Source: Streptomyces echinatus | Lineage (GTDB): Bacteria; Actinomycetota; Actinomycetes; Streptomycetales; Streptomycetaceae | NCBI RefSeq assembly: GCF_014203595.1 | Contig: NZ_JACHJK010000001.1 | Coordinates: 746,582 to 810,581 of the forward strand | Direction: 5' to 3' | DNA length: 64,000 nucleotides | Shown here: positions 20,622 through 29,574 of the stretch, piece after piece | Layout of the letters: every line of letters starts with the position of its first letter | Position numbering within the stretch: position 1 is the first letter of the stretch | The notes under the pieces: generated by a model | What the model saw: the letters and a program-made list of their open reading frames with translations, nothing else | What the model was told of the DNA's origin: nothing | Databases searched by the model: none | Translations under genes and position numbers: made by a program

Positions 20622-20795
20622 GCGGTCATCCTGCCTTCTCGGTCCTGGTCACGACAATGCGGGGGTGCGCCGCCGACACGGGCGAGTCACCGGAAATTCA
20701 CGCCCGTCGGGAACCCACGACACGCATCCCTACGTACTATTACCGGCCACCCTTTACCGAACCTAGAGGCTCGGCTCGCATCCTGAGGGAGTCCT

Positions 20796-21962
20796 ATGCG
20801 TCATTTCGGGCACATCGCCCCCGAGGTACGGCAGCGCCTCTTCCACCGGGAGCCGTGCGCGTTCACCGCCGACTCCCCGGCCCGGCTGCTCGCCGCGGCC
20901 CTGGGCGCCACGCTGTACAGCCCGGCCACCCGTCCCCGGCTCGCCGACGACATCGTCAAGCAGGCCGGCAACGGCGTGGTCTCGATGGTCCTGTGCCTGG
21001 AGGACTCCATCGACGACGCGGACGTCGCGGCGGGCGAGGAGAACCTCGTCCGCCAGTTCACCGGCCTCGCCGCCCGGCCCGGCACGGACCTGCCCCTGCT
21101 GTTCGTCCGGGTGCGCGCCCCCGAACAGATCCCGGACCTGGTCCGCCGCCTCGGCCCGGCCGCTCGCCTGCTCTCCGGGTTCGTGCTGCCCAAGTTCACC
21201 GAGAAGCGTGGCACCCCCTTCCTGGAGGCCCTGACCGCGGCCGAGAACGACAGCGGCCGGCGGCTCTTCGCCATGCCGGTCCTGGAGTCGCCCGAGCTGC
21301 TCTACCGCGAGTCGCGCGTGGAGACCCTGGAGGGCATATCCCGGGCGGTCGACAAGTACCGCGACCGGGTGCTGGCCCTCCGCCTCGGCGTCACCGACTT
21401 CTGCTCCTCCTACGGCCTGCGCCGCGCCCCGGACATGACCGCCTACGACATCCAGATCGTCGCCTCCGTGATCGCCGACGTCGTGAACATGCTCGCCCGC
21501 GCCGACGGCACCGGCTTCACGGTCACCGGCCCGGTCTGGGAGTACTTCCGCGCATCCGAACGCATGTTCAAGCCGCAGCTCCGGCAGAGCCCCTTCCTGG
21601 AGGTGCAGGCCGTCGAGCTGCGCGAGAGGCTCATCGAGCACGCCATGGACGGACTGCTCCGGGAGATCTCCCTCGACCAGGCCAACGGCCTGCTCGGCAA
21701 GACCTGCATCCACCCCTCCCACGTGCTGCCCGTGCACGCGCTCTCCGTGGTCAGCCACGAGGAGTTCAGCGACGCGCAGGACATCGTGCGGCCGGAACGC
21801 GGCGGCGGGGGTGTACTCCGGTCGGCCTACACGAACAAGATGAACGAGGTGAAGCCGCACCGCGCCTGGGCCGAGCGGACCCTGCTGCGCGCCGAGGTGT
21901 TCGGCGTCGCCAAGGAGGACGTCGGCTTCGTGGAACTGCTCGCCGCCGGAATACCCGGCTGA
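20796..21962 (+). CDS. HpcH/HpaI aldolase / citrate-lyase-like protein of the Ter biosynthetic module
   Basis: 388 residues, a TIM-barrel related to citrate lyase beta subunit. Visible are GNGVVSMVLCLEDSIDDADV (CoA/phosphate and Mg site), VLPKFTEKRGTPFLEALTAA, FAMPVLESPELLYRES and RLGVTDFCSSYGLRRAPDMT. The C-terminal part (KTCIHPSHVLPVHALSVVSH) matches the Ter-associated subgroup. ATG 20796 follows GAGGGA. It begins a three-gene operon with the PRTase fusion (27-bp gap) and a HAD phosphatase. In published comparative genomics of Ter systems such aldolases are predicted to build a nucleoside-like metabolite; substrate unknown. Confidence 0.88.
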   Translation: MRHFGHIAPEVRQRLFHREPCAFTADSPARLLAAALGATLYSPATRPRLADDIVKQAGNGVVSMVLCLEDSIDDADVAAGEENLVRQFTGLAARPGTDLPLLFVRVRAPEQIPDLVRRLGPAARLLSGFVLPKFTEKRGTPFLEALTAAENDSGRRLFAMPVLESPELLYRESRVETLEGISRAVDKYRDRVLALRLGVTDFCSSYGLRRAPDMTAYDIQIVASVIADVVNMLARADGTGFTVTGPVWEYFRASERMFKPQLRQSPFLEVQAVELRERLIEHAMDGLLREISLDQANGLLGKTCIHPSHVLPVHALSVVSHEEFSDAQDIVRPERGGGGVLRSAYTNKMNEVKPHRAWAERTLLRAEVFGVAKEDVGFVELLAAGIPG

Positions 21963-21989
21963 ACCCTTCTCCACCTCACCAAGGAACGC

Positions 21990-24470
21990 ATGAAGAACGC
22001 AGTGAACGACGGGGTCTGGTCCGGCAGCTGGGTCGCCGAGCGGCTCGGGGTCGAACTCGTGGGCGACGACGGGCTGCCGGCCCTGCTGGGGCTCGCCCTG
22101 CGCCGCAACCCCAAGCGCGCCCACCTGCTGGTCTCGAACGTCCTCGGCAAGCACGTCCCCCAGTCGCCGTCCGTGGTCTACGACCATGGGTTCCGGCTGG
22201 GCCGCGAGGTCGCCGCGCTGCTCGGCGCGGAGGAGGGCACCGCCGTGGTCCTCGGGTACGCCGAGACCGCGACGGGACTGGGCCACTGCGTGGCCGACGG
22301 GCTGGGCGGGGCGCCGTACCTGCACTCCACGCGGCGGCCGGTGGCCGGGGTCGCCCCGGCGGGCGGCTTCGAGGAGTCCCACTCGCACGCCACGTCCCAT
22401 CTGCTGCTGCCGGAGGACCCCGCCCTGCTGGCCGGGGACGGGCCGCTGGTACTGGTCGACGACGAGTTCTCCACCGGCAACACCGTGCTGAACACCATTC
22501 GTGACCTGCACGAGCGGCACCCGCGGCGGCGGTACGTGGTGGTCGCGCTGGTCGACATGCGTTCCCCCGAGGACTGCGCCCGGCTGGACCGGTTCGCCGC
22601 GGAGACCGGGGCACGGGTGGACCTGGTCGCCGCCGCGTCCGGGACGGTGCGCCTGCCGGCGGACGTGCTGGAGAAGGGCCAGGAGCTGGTGGCCCGGTGC
22701 GAGTCCGCCGGACACGGGCCCGACGGGCCGGCCCGCGCCCACCCGGCTCAGCCGCACGACACCCCGCCCCGCCCCCCGCACGGAGCGCGCCGCCTCGACC
22801 TGCACTGGCCGGCGGGCCTCCCCGACGGCGGCCGGCACGGCTTCACCCCCGCCCACCGCGCCCGCCTGGAAGCGGCCCTGCCCGCCATGGCCGGCCGGAT
22901 ACGGGACGCCCTGCCCGACGGTGCCCGGCGCGTGCTCGTCCTCGGCTTCGAGGAACTGATGTACGCCCCGCTGCGCCTCGCCCGCGAGCTGGAGCGGCTG
23001 ACACCGGCCGAGGTCCGCTTCTCCACCACCACCCGCTCGCCCGTCCTGGCGGTCGACGACCCCGGCTACGCGATCCGCACCCGCCTGGTCTTCCCCGCCC
23101 ACGACGACCCGGCCGACGGACCCGGCGAGCGCTACGCCTACAACGTCGCCGGCGGCGGCTTCGACACCGTCGTCGCCGTGGTCGACTCCGCCGCCGACAC
23201 CCCCGCCCTGCACGCGCCCGACGGGCTGCTGGCCCGGCTCGCCGCGCACACCCCGCACGTCCTGCTCGCGGTGGTGCCGTCGTACGTCCCGCACGCTCCC
23301 GAAAGGCCGGCCATGCTGCCCGAGCCCCTCCGCGGCCCCGCATTCTCCTCGTACGCACCGGAGGAGGTCGGCTGGCTGCTCCAGGACCTCTCCGCCGTCA
23401 CCCTGGAGGCGCCGACCGAGGAGCGGGAGGAGGCCATCCAGAGCGGCGGCGCGCACTACGCCGAGTCGCTGCCGGTGGAGTACCAGCCCAGCGAGCAGTA
23501 CCAGGAGCTGTTCCACGCGGCCCTGGACGCCTCGGCCGCCCGGATCGCCCGGGCCGTCGGCGTCGTCACCGAGACCGTCATCGCCGAGCGGTCGCCGCGC
23601 CCGGTGCTGGTCTCCCTCGCCCGCGCGGGCACCCCGGTCGGCATCCTCATGCGCCGCTGGGCCGGGTTCCGGCACGGGCTGGACCTCCCGCACTACGCCG
23701 TGTCGATCGTGCGCGGCCGGGGCATCGACGCCAACGCGCTGCGCTGGCTCGCCGCCCACCACGACCCCCGCGACGTCGTCTTCGTCGACGGCTGGACCGG
23801 CAAGGGTGCGATCTCCCGGGAACTCGCGCAGGCGGTGGAGGAGTTCGAGGCGAAGGAGGGAGTCTCCGGGTTCGACCCGGAGATCGCCGTCCTCGCCGAC
23901 CCCGGCTCCTGCGTGCGCACCTACGGCACCCGCGAGGACTTCCTCATCCCCTCCGCCTGCCTCAACTCGACCGTTTCCGGCCTGATATCGCGCACGGTGC
24001 TGCGCGCGGACCTGGTCGGCCCGCACGACTTCCACGGCGCCAAGTTCTACCGCGAACTCGCCGACGCCGATGTCTCCGTGGCCTTCCTGGACGCCGTCTC
24101 CGCCCGCTTCCCCGAGGTCGCCGACACCGTCGAGGAGGCGGTGAAGGAGCTGCTGGCCGCCGACCGCACCCCGACCTGGGCGGGCTGGCGGGCGGTCGAG
24201 CGGATCAGCGAGGAGTACGGCATCCACGACGTGAACCTGGTCAAGCCCGGCGTCGGCGAGACCACCCGGGTGCTGCTGCGCCGGGTGCCGTGGAAGATCC
24301 TCGCCCGGGCGGGGGCGGGTGCCGACCTGGACCATGTGCGACTGCTCGCCCAGCAGCGGGGGGTGCCGGTCGAGGAGGTCGGCGAACTGCCCTACACCTG
24401 CGTCGGGCTGATCCACCCCCGGTACACGAAGGGCGCCACGGGCGCCGACGGCAAGGCGGTGAACCTCTGA
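21990..24470 (+). CDS. PRTase_2 - TRSP - PRTase_1 (StiP) - PELOTA four-domain fusion
   Basis: 826 residues that read as four Ter-module domains in one chain. Residues 1-230: phosphoribosyltransferase with PRPP loop VLVDDEFSTGNTVLNT. About 260-460: TRSP domain with its name motif in STTTRSPVLAVDD. About 475-735: second PRTase-like domain of the StiP/PRTase_1 type (HYAVSIVRGRGIDANALRWL, VVFVDGWTGKGAISREL). About 740-826: small PELOTA-type RNA-binding domain. ATG 21990 has AAGGA; the stop overlaps the HAD gene (TGATG), so the two are translationally coupled. Predicted to attach ribose phosphate to an unknown base in the Ter-linked pathway. Domain names are from memory of the families; no search was run. 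Confidence 0.85.
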   Translation: MKNAVNDGVWSGSWVAERLGVELVGDDGLPALLGLALRRNPKRAHLLVSNVLGKHVPQSPSVVYDHGFRLGREVAALLGAEEGTAVVLGYAETATGLGHCVADGLGGAPYLHSTRRPVAGVAPAGGFEESHSHATSHLLLPEDPALLAGDGPLVLVDDEFSTGNTVLNTIRDLHERHPRRRYVVVALVDMRSPEDCARLDRFAAETGARVDLVAAASGTVRLPADVLEKGQELVARCESAGHGPDGPARAHPAQPHDTPPRPPHGARRLDLHWPAGLPDGGRHGFTPAHRARLEAALPAMAGRIRDALPDGARRVLVLGFEELMYAPLRLARELERLTPAEVRFSTTTRSPVLAVDDPGYAIRTRLVFPAHDDPADGPGERYAYNVAGGGFDTVVAVVDSAADTPALHAPDGLLARLAAHTPHVLLAVVPSYVPHAPERPAMLPEPLRGPAFSSYAPEEVGWLLQDLSAVTLEAPTEEREEAIQSGGAHYAESLPVEYQPSEQYQELFHAALDASAARIARAVGVVTETVIAERSPRPVLVSLARAGTPVGILMRRWAGFRHGLDLPHYAVSIVRGRGIDANALRWLAAHHDPRDVVFVDGWTGKGAISRELAQAVEEFEAKEGVSGFDPEIAVLADPGSCVRTYGTREDFLIPSACLNSTVSGLISRTVLRADLVGPHDFHGAKFYRELADADVSVAFLDAVSARFPEVADTVEEAVKELLAADRTPTWAGWRAVERISEEYGIHDVNLVKPGVGETTRVLLRRVPWKILARAGAGADLDHVRLLAQQRGVPVEEVGELPYTCVGLIHPRYTKGATGADGKAVNL

Positions 24471-25300
24471 TGCCGGTGCTGGTGGCGAGCGATCTCGACC
24501 GTACGCTCATCTACTCCTCGGCGGCCCTCGCGCTGACCATGCCGGACGCGCGGGCGCCCCGCCTGCTGTGCGTGGAGGTGCACGAGGCCAGGCCGCTCTC
24601 CTACATGACGGAGACCTCGGCCCAGCTGCTGACCGACCTCGGCGACGCGGCCGTCTTCGTACCGACCACGACCCGGACGCGCAAGCAGTACCAGCGCATC
24701 AACCTGCCGGGGCCGCCCCCGAAGTACGCGATCTGCGCCAACGGCGGGCATCTGCTGGTCGACGGGGTGACGGACGCCGGCTGGCACGCGGGCGTGCAGG
24801 CACGGCTCGCCGACGAGTGCGCGCCACTGGAGGAGGTGAGCGAGTATCTGCTGCGATCGGCCGACCCGGTGTGGGTGCGCAAGCACCGGGTCGCCGAGGA
24901 CCTGTTCGCCTACCTCGTGGTCGAGCGCGAGCTGCTGCCCGGGGACTGGGTGAAGGAGCTCGCGGTGTGGGCGGAGAACCGGGGCTGGACGGTGTCCCTG
25001 CAGGGCCGCAAGCTCTACGCCGTGCCGAAGCCGCTCACCAAGAGCGCGGCCGTCCGGGAGGTGGCCCGCCGCACCGGCGCGGAGCTGACCCTGGCCGCCG
25101 GGGACTCGCTGCTCGACGCCGATCTGCTGCTGGCCGCCGACCGTGGCTGGCGCCCCGGTCACGGCGAGCTGGCCGACACCGGCTGGAGCGCGCCGGAGAT
25201 CAGCGCGCTGCCGGAGCGGGGCGTGCTGGCGGGGGAGCGGATCCTCAGGGAGTTCCTGAGGGCGACACGGGGGTCCACGGCAGTGGGCCAACACCCGTAG
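24470..25300 (+). CDS. HAD family hydrolase of the Ter biosynthetic module
   Basis: 276 residues. HAD motif I is ASDLDRTLIYSS near the N-terminus; motif II is a Thr in FVPTTTRTRKQY; the C-terminal Lys (KPLTKSAAVREV) and motif IV LAAGDSLLDADLLLAADR complete the active site. The cap is of the Cof/sucrose-phosphatase type. Its ATG shares a base with the stop of the fusion gene. As third gene of the operon it probably dephosphorylates the phosphoribosylated product. Its stop codon lies inside the left arm of a large hairpin made from a downstream tandem repeat. Confidence 0.88.
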   Translation: MPVLVASDLDRTLIYSSAALALTMPDARAPRLLCVEVHEARPLSYMTETSAQLLTDLGDAAVFVPTTTRTRKQYQRINLPGPPPKYAICANGGHLLVDGVTDAGWHAGVQARLADECAPLEEVSEYLLRSADPVWVRKHRVAEDLFAYLVVERELLPGDWVKELAVWAENRGWTVSLQGRKLYAVPKPLTKSAAVREVARRTGAELTLAAGDSLLDADLLLAADRGWRPGHGELADTGWSAPEISALPERGVLAGERILREFLRATRGSTAVGQHP

Positions 25301-25336
25301 GCCTCCGGGCGGAGGTTGTGCCAACGGGTGTGGGCC
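25286..25336 (+). terminator. hairpin at the end of the HAD operon
   Basis: GGCCAACACCCGT (25286-25298) pairs with ACGGGTGTGGGCC (25324-25336), 12 of 13 bases. A nested CCTCC/GGAGG hairpin (25302-25315) sits in the loop. The arms are themselves units of the adjacent 14-bp repeat in inverted sense. It is a likely terminator or 3'-end stabiliser for the operon. Confidence 0.6.
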
Positions 25337-25482
25337 AACAGGTGTGGGCCAACAGATGTAGGCCAGCGAGTGCTGGCCCACCGCTGCTGGCCCACGGCTG
25401 TTGACCGGCAGGCGTTGGCCCACGGCTGTTGACCGGCCGCGGCGTAGGCCAACACGCGTTGGTCAACGTTTGTAGGCCATCT
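25321..25482 (+). repeat. 14-bp imperfect tandem repeat array (about 11 units)
   Basis: Consecutive 14-base units such as CCAACGGGTGTGGG, CCAACAGGTGTGGG, CCAACAGATGTAGG, CCCACCGCTGCTGG, CCCACGGCTGTTGA and CCAACACGCGTTGG run from 25321 to 25476. One unit is 16 bases. An isolated unit lies at 25288. The array fills the gap between the convergent HAD and FmdB genes and has no coding character. It is a minisatellite; unit number should differ between strains. Confidence 0.85.
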
Positions 25483-25700
25483 CAGCCGCAGCACCCTCCG
25501 CCACAGCAGCCGCCGCCCCCGCCGGCCCGCGGGGCCGGTGCCGGGGCGGCCGACACGCCGCCCACGGCCACCGTCGACAGAAGTTTCACCGTGTCGTCGT
25601 GGCCCGCGGGGCAGTCGGCGGGGGCGGCGGACTCCGCCATCGGACGGTTGAGTTCGAACGTGTCGCCGCAGGTCCGGCAACGGTACTCGTAGCGAGGCAT
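25482..25700 (-). CDS. FmdB family zinc-ribbon protein
   Basis: 72 residues. The N-terminal zinc ribbon is MPRYEYRCRTCGDTFELNRP with a second half at ADCPAGHDDTVKLL (one Cys of the usual CxxC pair is represented by C-x3-H). The tail is a flexible Gly/Cys stretch, GGGGGCCGGGCCG, which could bind additional metal. FmdB-type proteins are putative regulators or metal chaperones. Its stop codon touches the end of the 14-bp repeat array. Confidence 0.87.
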   Translation of the reverse strand: MPRYEYRCRTCGDTFELNRPMAESAAPADCPAGHDDTVKLLSTVAVGGVSAAPAPAPRAGGGGGCCGGGCCG

Positions 25701-25877
25701 GCGCCCAGGTTAGCCGTCAAGGGCCGGCCGGGGGCATCTCAATGTTTCATGAGTGTTGCTTTCTATCCGGCATATGTGCAGGGCATTCGAAAACGTTACT
25801 GATAATTTGTGAACGCCGTTGCGAGGATGCTCAGCTCACCCGCGCGAGCAAGACCTAGTGCGGAGGGAGACGCAGGC

Positions 25878-28127
25878 GTGACCGATGCGTCGCAGGGGGA
25901 GGACGGCCCCATGGGGGGTGGCCGTGGCGAGAAGCCATTGGACGCCGACGAGACGCTGCATCTGAGAGTCGACGCTCTCAGGGCGGACGAGACGATGCAG
26001 TTGCGCGTGCCCGCGCCACCGGAGCCACCCGCTCCGGGCGGCGGCCGGGCGGAGCGCCGGCGCAGCACGCGCGCCGCCGGGCGGGCGGACGCCCGGGCCG
26101 CCGGCGCGGTCGCGGGCACCCTCGCCCGCCTGCTGGGCCCGCTGGCCCCGTACGCGCGCCGCCTGGAGCCCTGCACGCGCCGGATAGCCCCCTACGCGCG
26201 CCGCCTGAAGCCGGTCTATCCGCGTCCCGGCCGGGCCGGCTGGCGCCGCTGGATACCCTCCTGGCGCCAGTGGATCGGCGCCGTCCTGACCTCGTTCGGT
26301 CTGCTCGGCGCGTTCCTCGTCACCGCGTACGCGATGACGGACATACCGAGCAACCTGAACTCGTACGCGACCCAGCAGGACAACGTCTACTTCTGGTCCG
26401 ACGGCACGCCCATGGCCCGTACCGGCTGGGTGCAGCGGCAGGCGATGCCGCTGAAGGACATACCCGAGGACGTCCGCTGGGCGGTGCTCGCCGCGGAGAA
26501 CGAGAGCTTCTACTCGGACCCGGGCATATCCGCCAAGGGCATCACCCGGGCGGTGTTCCGCACCCTGGGGCAGGGGGACACCGAGGGCGGATCCACTATT
26601 ACTCAGCAGTATGTGAAGAACGTTTATCTCACCCAGAACCAGACGATCAGCCGCAAATTCACCGAGGCGATGATCGCCCTCAAGCTCGACAACAAGATGA
26701 GCAAGGACGAGATCCTCGAGGGCTATCTGAACACCAGCTGGTTCGGCCGCGGCAGCTACGGCATCCAGCGCGCCGCGCAGGCCTACTACGGCAAGGACGT
26801 CGGCAAGCTCAACGCCTCCGAGGCGGCCATGCTCGCCTCGCTGCTCAAGGGCGCCGGCCTCTACGACCCCACCCTCGGCAAGGCCAACCACGCGCGGGCG
26901 GCGGAGCGCTGGTCCTGGATCCTCGACCGCATGGTCAAGATCGGCAAGCTGTCCCCGCAGGAGCGGGCGAAGTACACGAAGTTCCCCGAACCGCTGAAGA
27001 GCAACCCGCTGTACAACACCGGTGAGCAGAGCGACTACCTCGTGGAGCTGGCGTCGCAGTACGCCAAGAAGGCCGGCCACCTGACGGACAAGCAGTTCGA
27101 CCTGGGCGGCTACCAGATCTACACGACCTTCGACCGCAAGCGGGAGCGCACGCTCACCGACGCCGTCACCAAGGCCCGCAAAGAGGCCGGGCAGCGCGAT
27201 CCGGCGGTGGCGAAGAACGGGCACTACGGCGCCGCCTCGGTGGCCCCCGACGGCCGGATCCTGGCCGTCTACGGCGGCCCGGACCACCGTAAGCAGGGCT
27301 ACAACGAGTCCAACGCGACCACGGTCCCGGCCGGTACCGCGTTCCTGCCGTTCGTCTACGCAGCCGGACTCGAACACGGTGTGCACAAGACCCGCGGCGG
27401 ACCCGCCACCCCGGTCACCCCCGACAGCGTCTACGACGGCGACGACGCCGTGCCCGTCACCACGCCCGAGGGGCCGTACTGGGACCGCAGCGGCAAGAAG
27501 GTCGCCGCGCACAACGACGGCGGGAAGTCGTACGGGGACATCACGCTGCGCGAGGCGCTCGCGAAGTCGGTCAACACGCCGTTCATGCAGCTCGGCATGG
27601 ACGCCGGCCTGGACAAGGTGCGCCAGACCGCCGAGGCGTCCGGACTGCTGTCCTCCAGCATGGGCCCCCAGGTGCCCGCCCTGTCGCTGGGCAACTCCAC
27701 GCCCAGCGCCATCCGGATGGCCAGCGGATACGCGACCTTCGCCGCCGACGGCAACCACACCGAGCCGTACTCGGTGGGCCGGATCACCCGCAACGGTTCC
27801 CCGGTCGCCCTGGCCACCCCGCATCCCAGACGCGCGGTGGGCGCCACGGTGGCCGAGCAGGTCACGGAGGCGCTCGGCGACTCCTTCCGCACGGCCCACC
27901 CCGACGCGGCGGCCGGCCGGTCCGGGGTGTCCGGGAAGGCCGGCGGCAACGACAAGGACACCGCCTCCTGGTACGTCGGGACGGCCGACTCCGTGTCCAC
28001 CGCGATCGTCGTCTACCGGATCGACCTGGCCAAGTCCCTGGAGCCGCTGCCGCTCAAGGGCCTGGCCGGTACGTCCGCGAGCAGCGTCCCGTATGCCCTC
28101 TGGTCGGCCGCGACGGGTCTCGGCTGA
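25878..28127 (+). CDS. class A PBP / transglycosylase with degraded transpeptidase motifs
   Basis: 749 residues from GTG 25878, placed by GGAGGGAGA eight bases upstream. A long basic/proline-rich cytoplasmic region precedes one TM helix (AVLTSFGLLGAFLVTAYA). The GT51 transglycosylase domain follows (about 190-360: AAENESFYSDPGI, GGSTITQQYVKNVYLTQNQT, WFGRGSYGIQRAAQAYYGKD) and is intact. In the penicillin-binding half the SxxK box reads GTAFLPF instead of GSTFKPF, SxN is kept (KSVNTPF), and KTG is KAG. Both the nucleophilic Ser and the Lys are therefore missing. It probably polymerises glycan without cross-linking. Confidence 0.9.
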   Translation: MTDASQGEDGPMGGGRGEKPLDADETLHLRVDALRADETMQLRVPAPPEPPAPGGGRAERRRSTRAAGRADARAAGAVAGTLARLLGPLAPYARRLEPCTRRIAPYARRLKPVYPRPGRAGWRRWIPSWRQWIGAVLTSFGLLGAFLVTAYAMTDIPSNLNSYATQQDNVYFWSDGTPMARTGWVQRQAMPLKDIPEDVRWAVLAAENESFYSDPGISAKGITRAVFRTLGQGDTEGGSTITQQYVKNVYLTQNQTISRKFTEAMIALKLDNKMSKDEILEGYLNTSWFGRGSYGIQRAAQAYYGKDVGKLNASEAAMLASLLKGAGLYDPTLGKANHARAAERWSWILDRMVKIGKLSPQERAKYTKFPEPLKSNPLYNTGEQSDYLVELASQYAKKAGHLTDKQFDLGGYQIYTTFDRKRERTLTDAVTKARKEAGQRDPAVAKNGHYGAASVAPDGRILAVYGGPDHRKQGYNESNATTVPAGTAFLPFVYAAGLEHGVHKTRGGPATPVTPDSVYDGDDAVPVTTPEGPYWDRSGKKVAAHNDGGKSYGDITLREALAKSVNTPFMQLGMDAGLDKVRQTAEASGLLSSSMGPQVPALSLGNSTPSAIRMASGYATFAADGNHTEPYSVGRITRNGSPVALATPHPRRAVGATVAEQVTEALGDSFRTAHPDAAAGRSGVSGKAGGNDKDTASWYVGTADSVSTAIVVYRIDLAKSLEPLPLKGLAGTSASSVPYALWSAATGLG

Positions 28128-28130
28128 GCC

Positions 28131-29465
28131 GTGACCCGTCCACCCTCCCCTTCCGAGAATGAGCCGCGCATGCCCAGCAAGATGTCGTCGTCAGGCCGCC
28201 GTCGAGCCCCCCGCAGCCGCAGTGCGCCCCGTGCCACCCGGCCGCAGGTGCTGACACTGGCCGCCCTCCTCGTCGTGGCCTCGCTGGTGGCCGGGTTCCT
28301 CGCGCTGTCCGGCACGGACGACAGCGGCACGCCGGCCGGGTCCGCGGACAAGAAGCAGGCGTCCGCGCCGAAGGCCAGCCCGACCCCGGAGTGGGACGGC
28401 AAGACCAAGATCCTCGGTGACGGTTCCACCTCCTACACCGGCCCGCAGAAGGGGCAGTTGGTCCCGAAGCCGCTCAAACCCGGTGAGAAGCCCCCGCAGT
28501 TCGTGGTCTTCTCCTGGGACGGCGCGCTGGAGGGCAGCGACCACCTGTTCTCGCACTACCGGGAGCTGGCCAAGGAGTACGACGCCCACATGACCTTCTT
28601 CCTCACCGGCATCTACCTGCTGCCGAAGAGCAAGAAGGCCCTGTACCACGGACCCATGCACTCGCCCGGCGACGCCGCGATCGACTACGCCACCGACGAC
28701 CACATCCGCACCACGGTGGAGGAGCTGAGCAAGGCGTACGAGGACGGCAACGAGATCGGCACCCACTTCAACGGCCACTTCTGCGGCGCCAAGGGCGGCG
28801 GCGACTGGAGCGTGGCGGAGTGGAAGAGCGAGATCGACCAGTTCTTCTCCTTCGTGGAGCACTGGAAGACCAACACCGGCTTCAAGGACGTCCCCGCGCT
28901 GCCCTTCGACTTCAAGAAGGAGGTCACCGGCGGCCGGGCGCCCTGCCTGGAGGGCCAGCCCAACCTGCTGAAGGCCATCAAGAGCTACGGCTGGCGCTAC
29001 GACGCCAGTTCGCCGGGCGACTTCCAGATATGGCCGTCGAAGAAGAACGGCGTCTGGGACTTCCCGCTGCAGATGCTGCCGTACGAGAGCGGCAAGTTCC
29101 AGGGCCTGTCCATGGACTTCAACTTCCTGTACAACCAGTCCGACGGCGAGACCCAGGGCGACGCCGCCAAATTCCCGGAGTGGGAACAGCAGACCGTGGA
29201 CTCGTACATGGCCGGCTTCAACCGTGTCTACTACGGCAGCCGTGCGCCGCTGTTCGTCGGCAACCACTTCGAGGACTGGAACGGCGGCATCTACATGAAG
29301 TCCATCGACCAGGTGGTCAAGAACGTGTGCACCAAGGAGGGCGTGAAGTGCGTGTCCTTCAAGGAGCTGGCCGACTGGCTCGACGTGCAGAAGCCGGCCA
29401 CCCTGGCCGCCCTGCGCACCCTCGACCCGGCCCAGTCGCCGGACTGGTCGGCGGTCGTCAAGTAA
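28131..29465 (+). CDS. secreted/anchored NodB-like polysaccharide deacetylase homologue
   Basis: 444 residues. A basic N-terminus is followed by one TM/signal segment (VLTLAALLVVASLVAGFLAL) and a Ser/Ala/Pro linker. The domain begins FVVFSWDGALEGSDHLFSHY (counterpart of NodB motif 1, with one Asp) and has GTHFNGHFCGAKGGGDW (HxxxH, motif 2). Later segments include WRYDASSPGDFQIWPSKK. Motif 1 differs from the usual TFDDG, so activity is uncertain. GTG 28131 lies four bases after the PBP stop; ATG 28170 is an alternative start. Co-transcription with the PBP suggests a role in wall assembly. Confidence 0.8.
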   Translation: MTRPPSPSENEPRMPSKMSSSGRRRAPRSRSAPRATRPQVLTLAALLVVASLVAGFLALSGTDDSGTPAGSADKKQASAPKASPTPEWDGKTKILGDGSTSYTGPQKGQLVPKPLKPGEKPPQFVVFSWDGALEGSDHLFSHYRELAKEYDAHMTFFLTGIYLLPKSKKALYHGPMHSPGDAAIDYATDDHIRTTVEELSKAYEDGNEIGTHFNGHFCGAKGGGDWSVAEWKSEIDQFFSFVEHWKTNTGFKDVPALPFDFKKEVTGGRAPCLEGQPNLLKAIKSYGWRYDASSPGDFQIWPSKKNGVWDFPLQMLPYESGKFQGLSMDFNFLYNQSDGETQGDAAKFPEWEQQTVDSYMAGFNRVYYGSRAPLFVGNHFEDWNGGIYMKSIDQVVKNVCTKEGVKCVSFKELADWLDVQKPATLAALRTLDPAQSPDWSAVVK

Positions 29466-29574
29466 CAAGTCAGCACGGCGGGTTCCACTTGTGCAACCCC
29501 CTTCACAACCGCCACTCCGGTCGTGCGAAGATGCCCCTCTCCCGGTGTGTGTACCGGCGTAGAGGGGAACATCA

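Noticed and set aside
20763..24416. 1217-residue open frame on the minus strand opposite the PRTase fusion
   Set aside because: It is the antisense shadow of GC-rich codons; composition is Gly/Arg/Asp/His-rich with no domain, and the plus-strand genes have clear motifs and ribosome sites.
25321..25482. CRISPR array
   Set aside because: Units are 14 bp, contiguous and without spacers, and no cas gene is present; it is a minisatellite.
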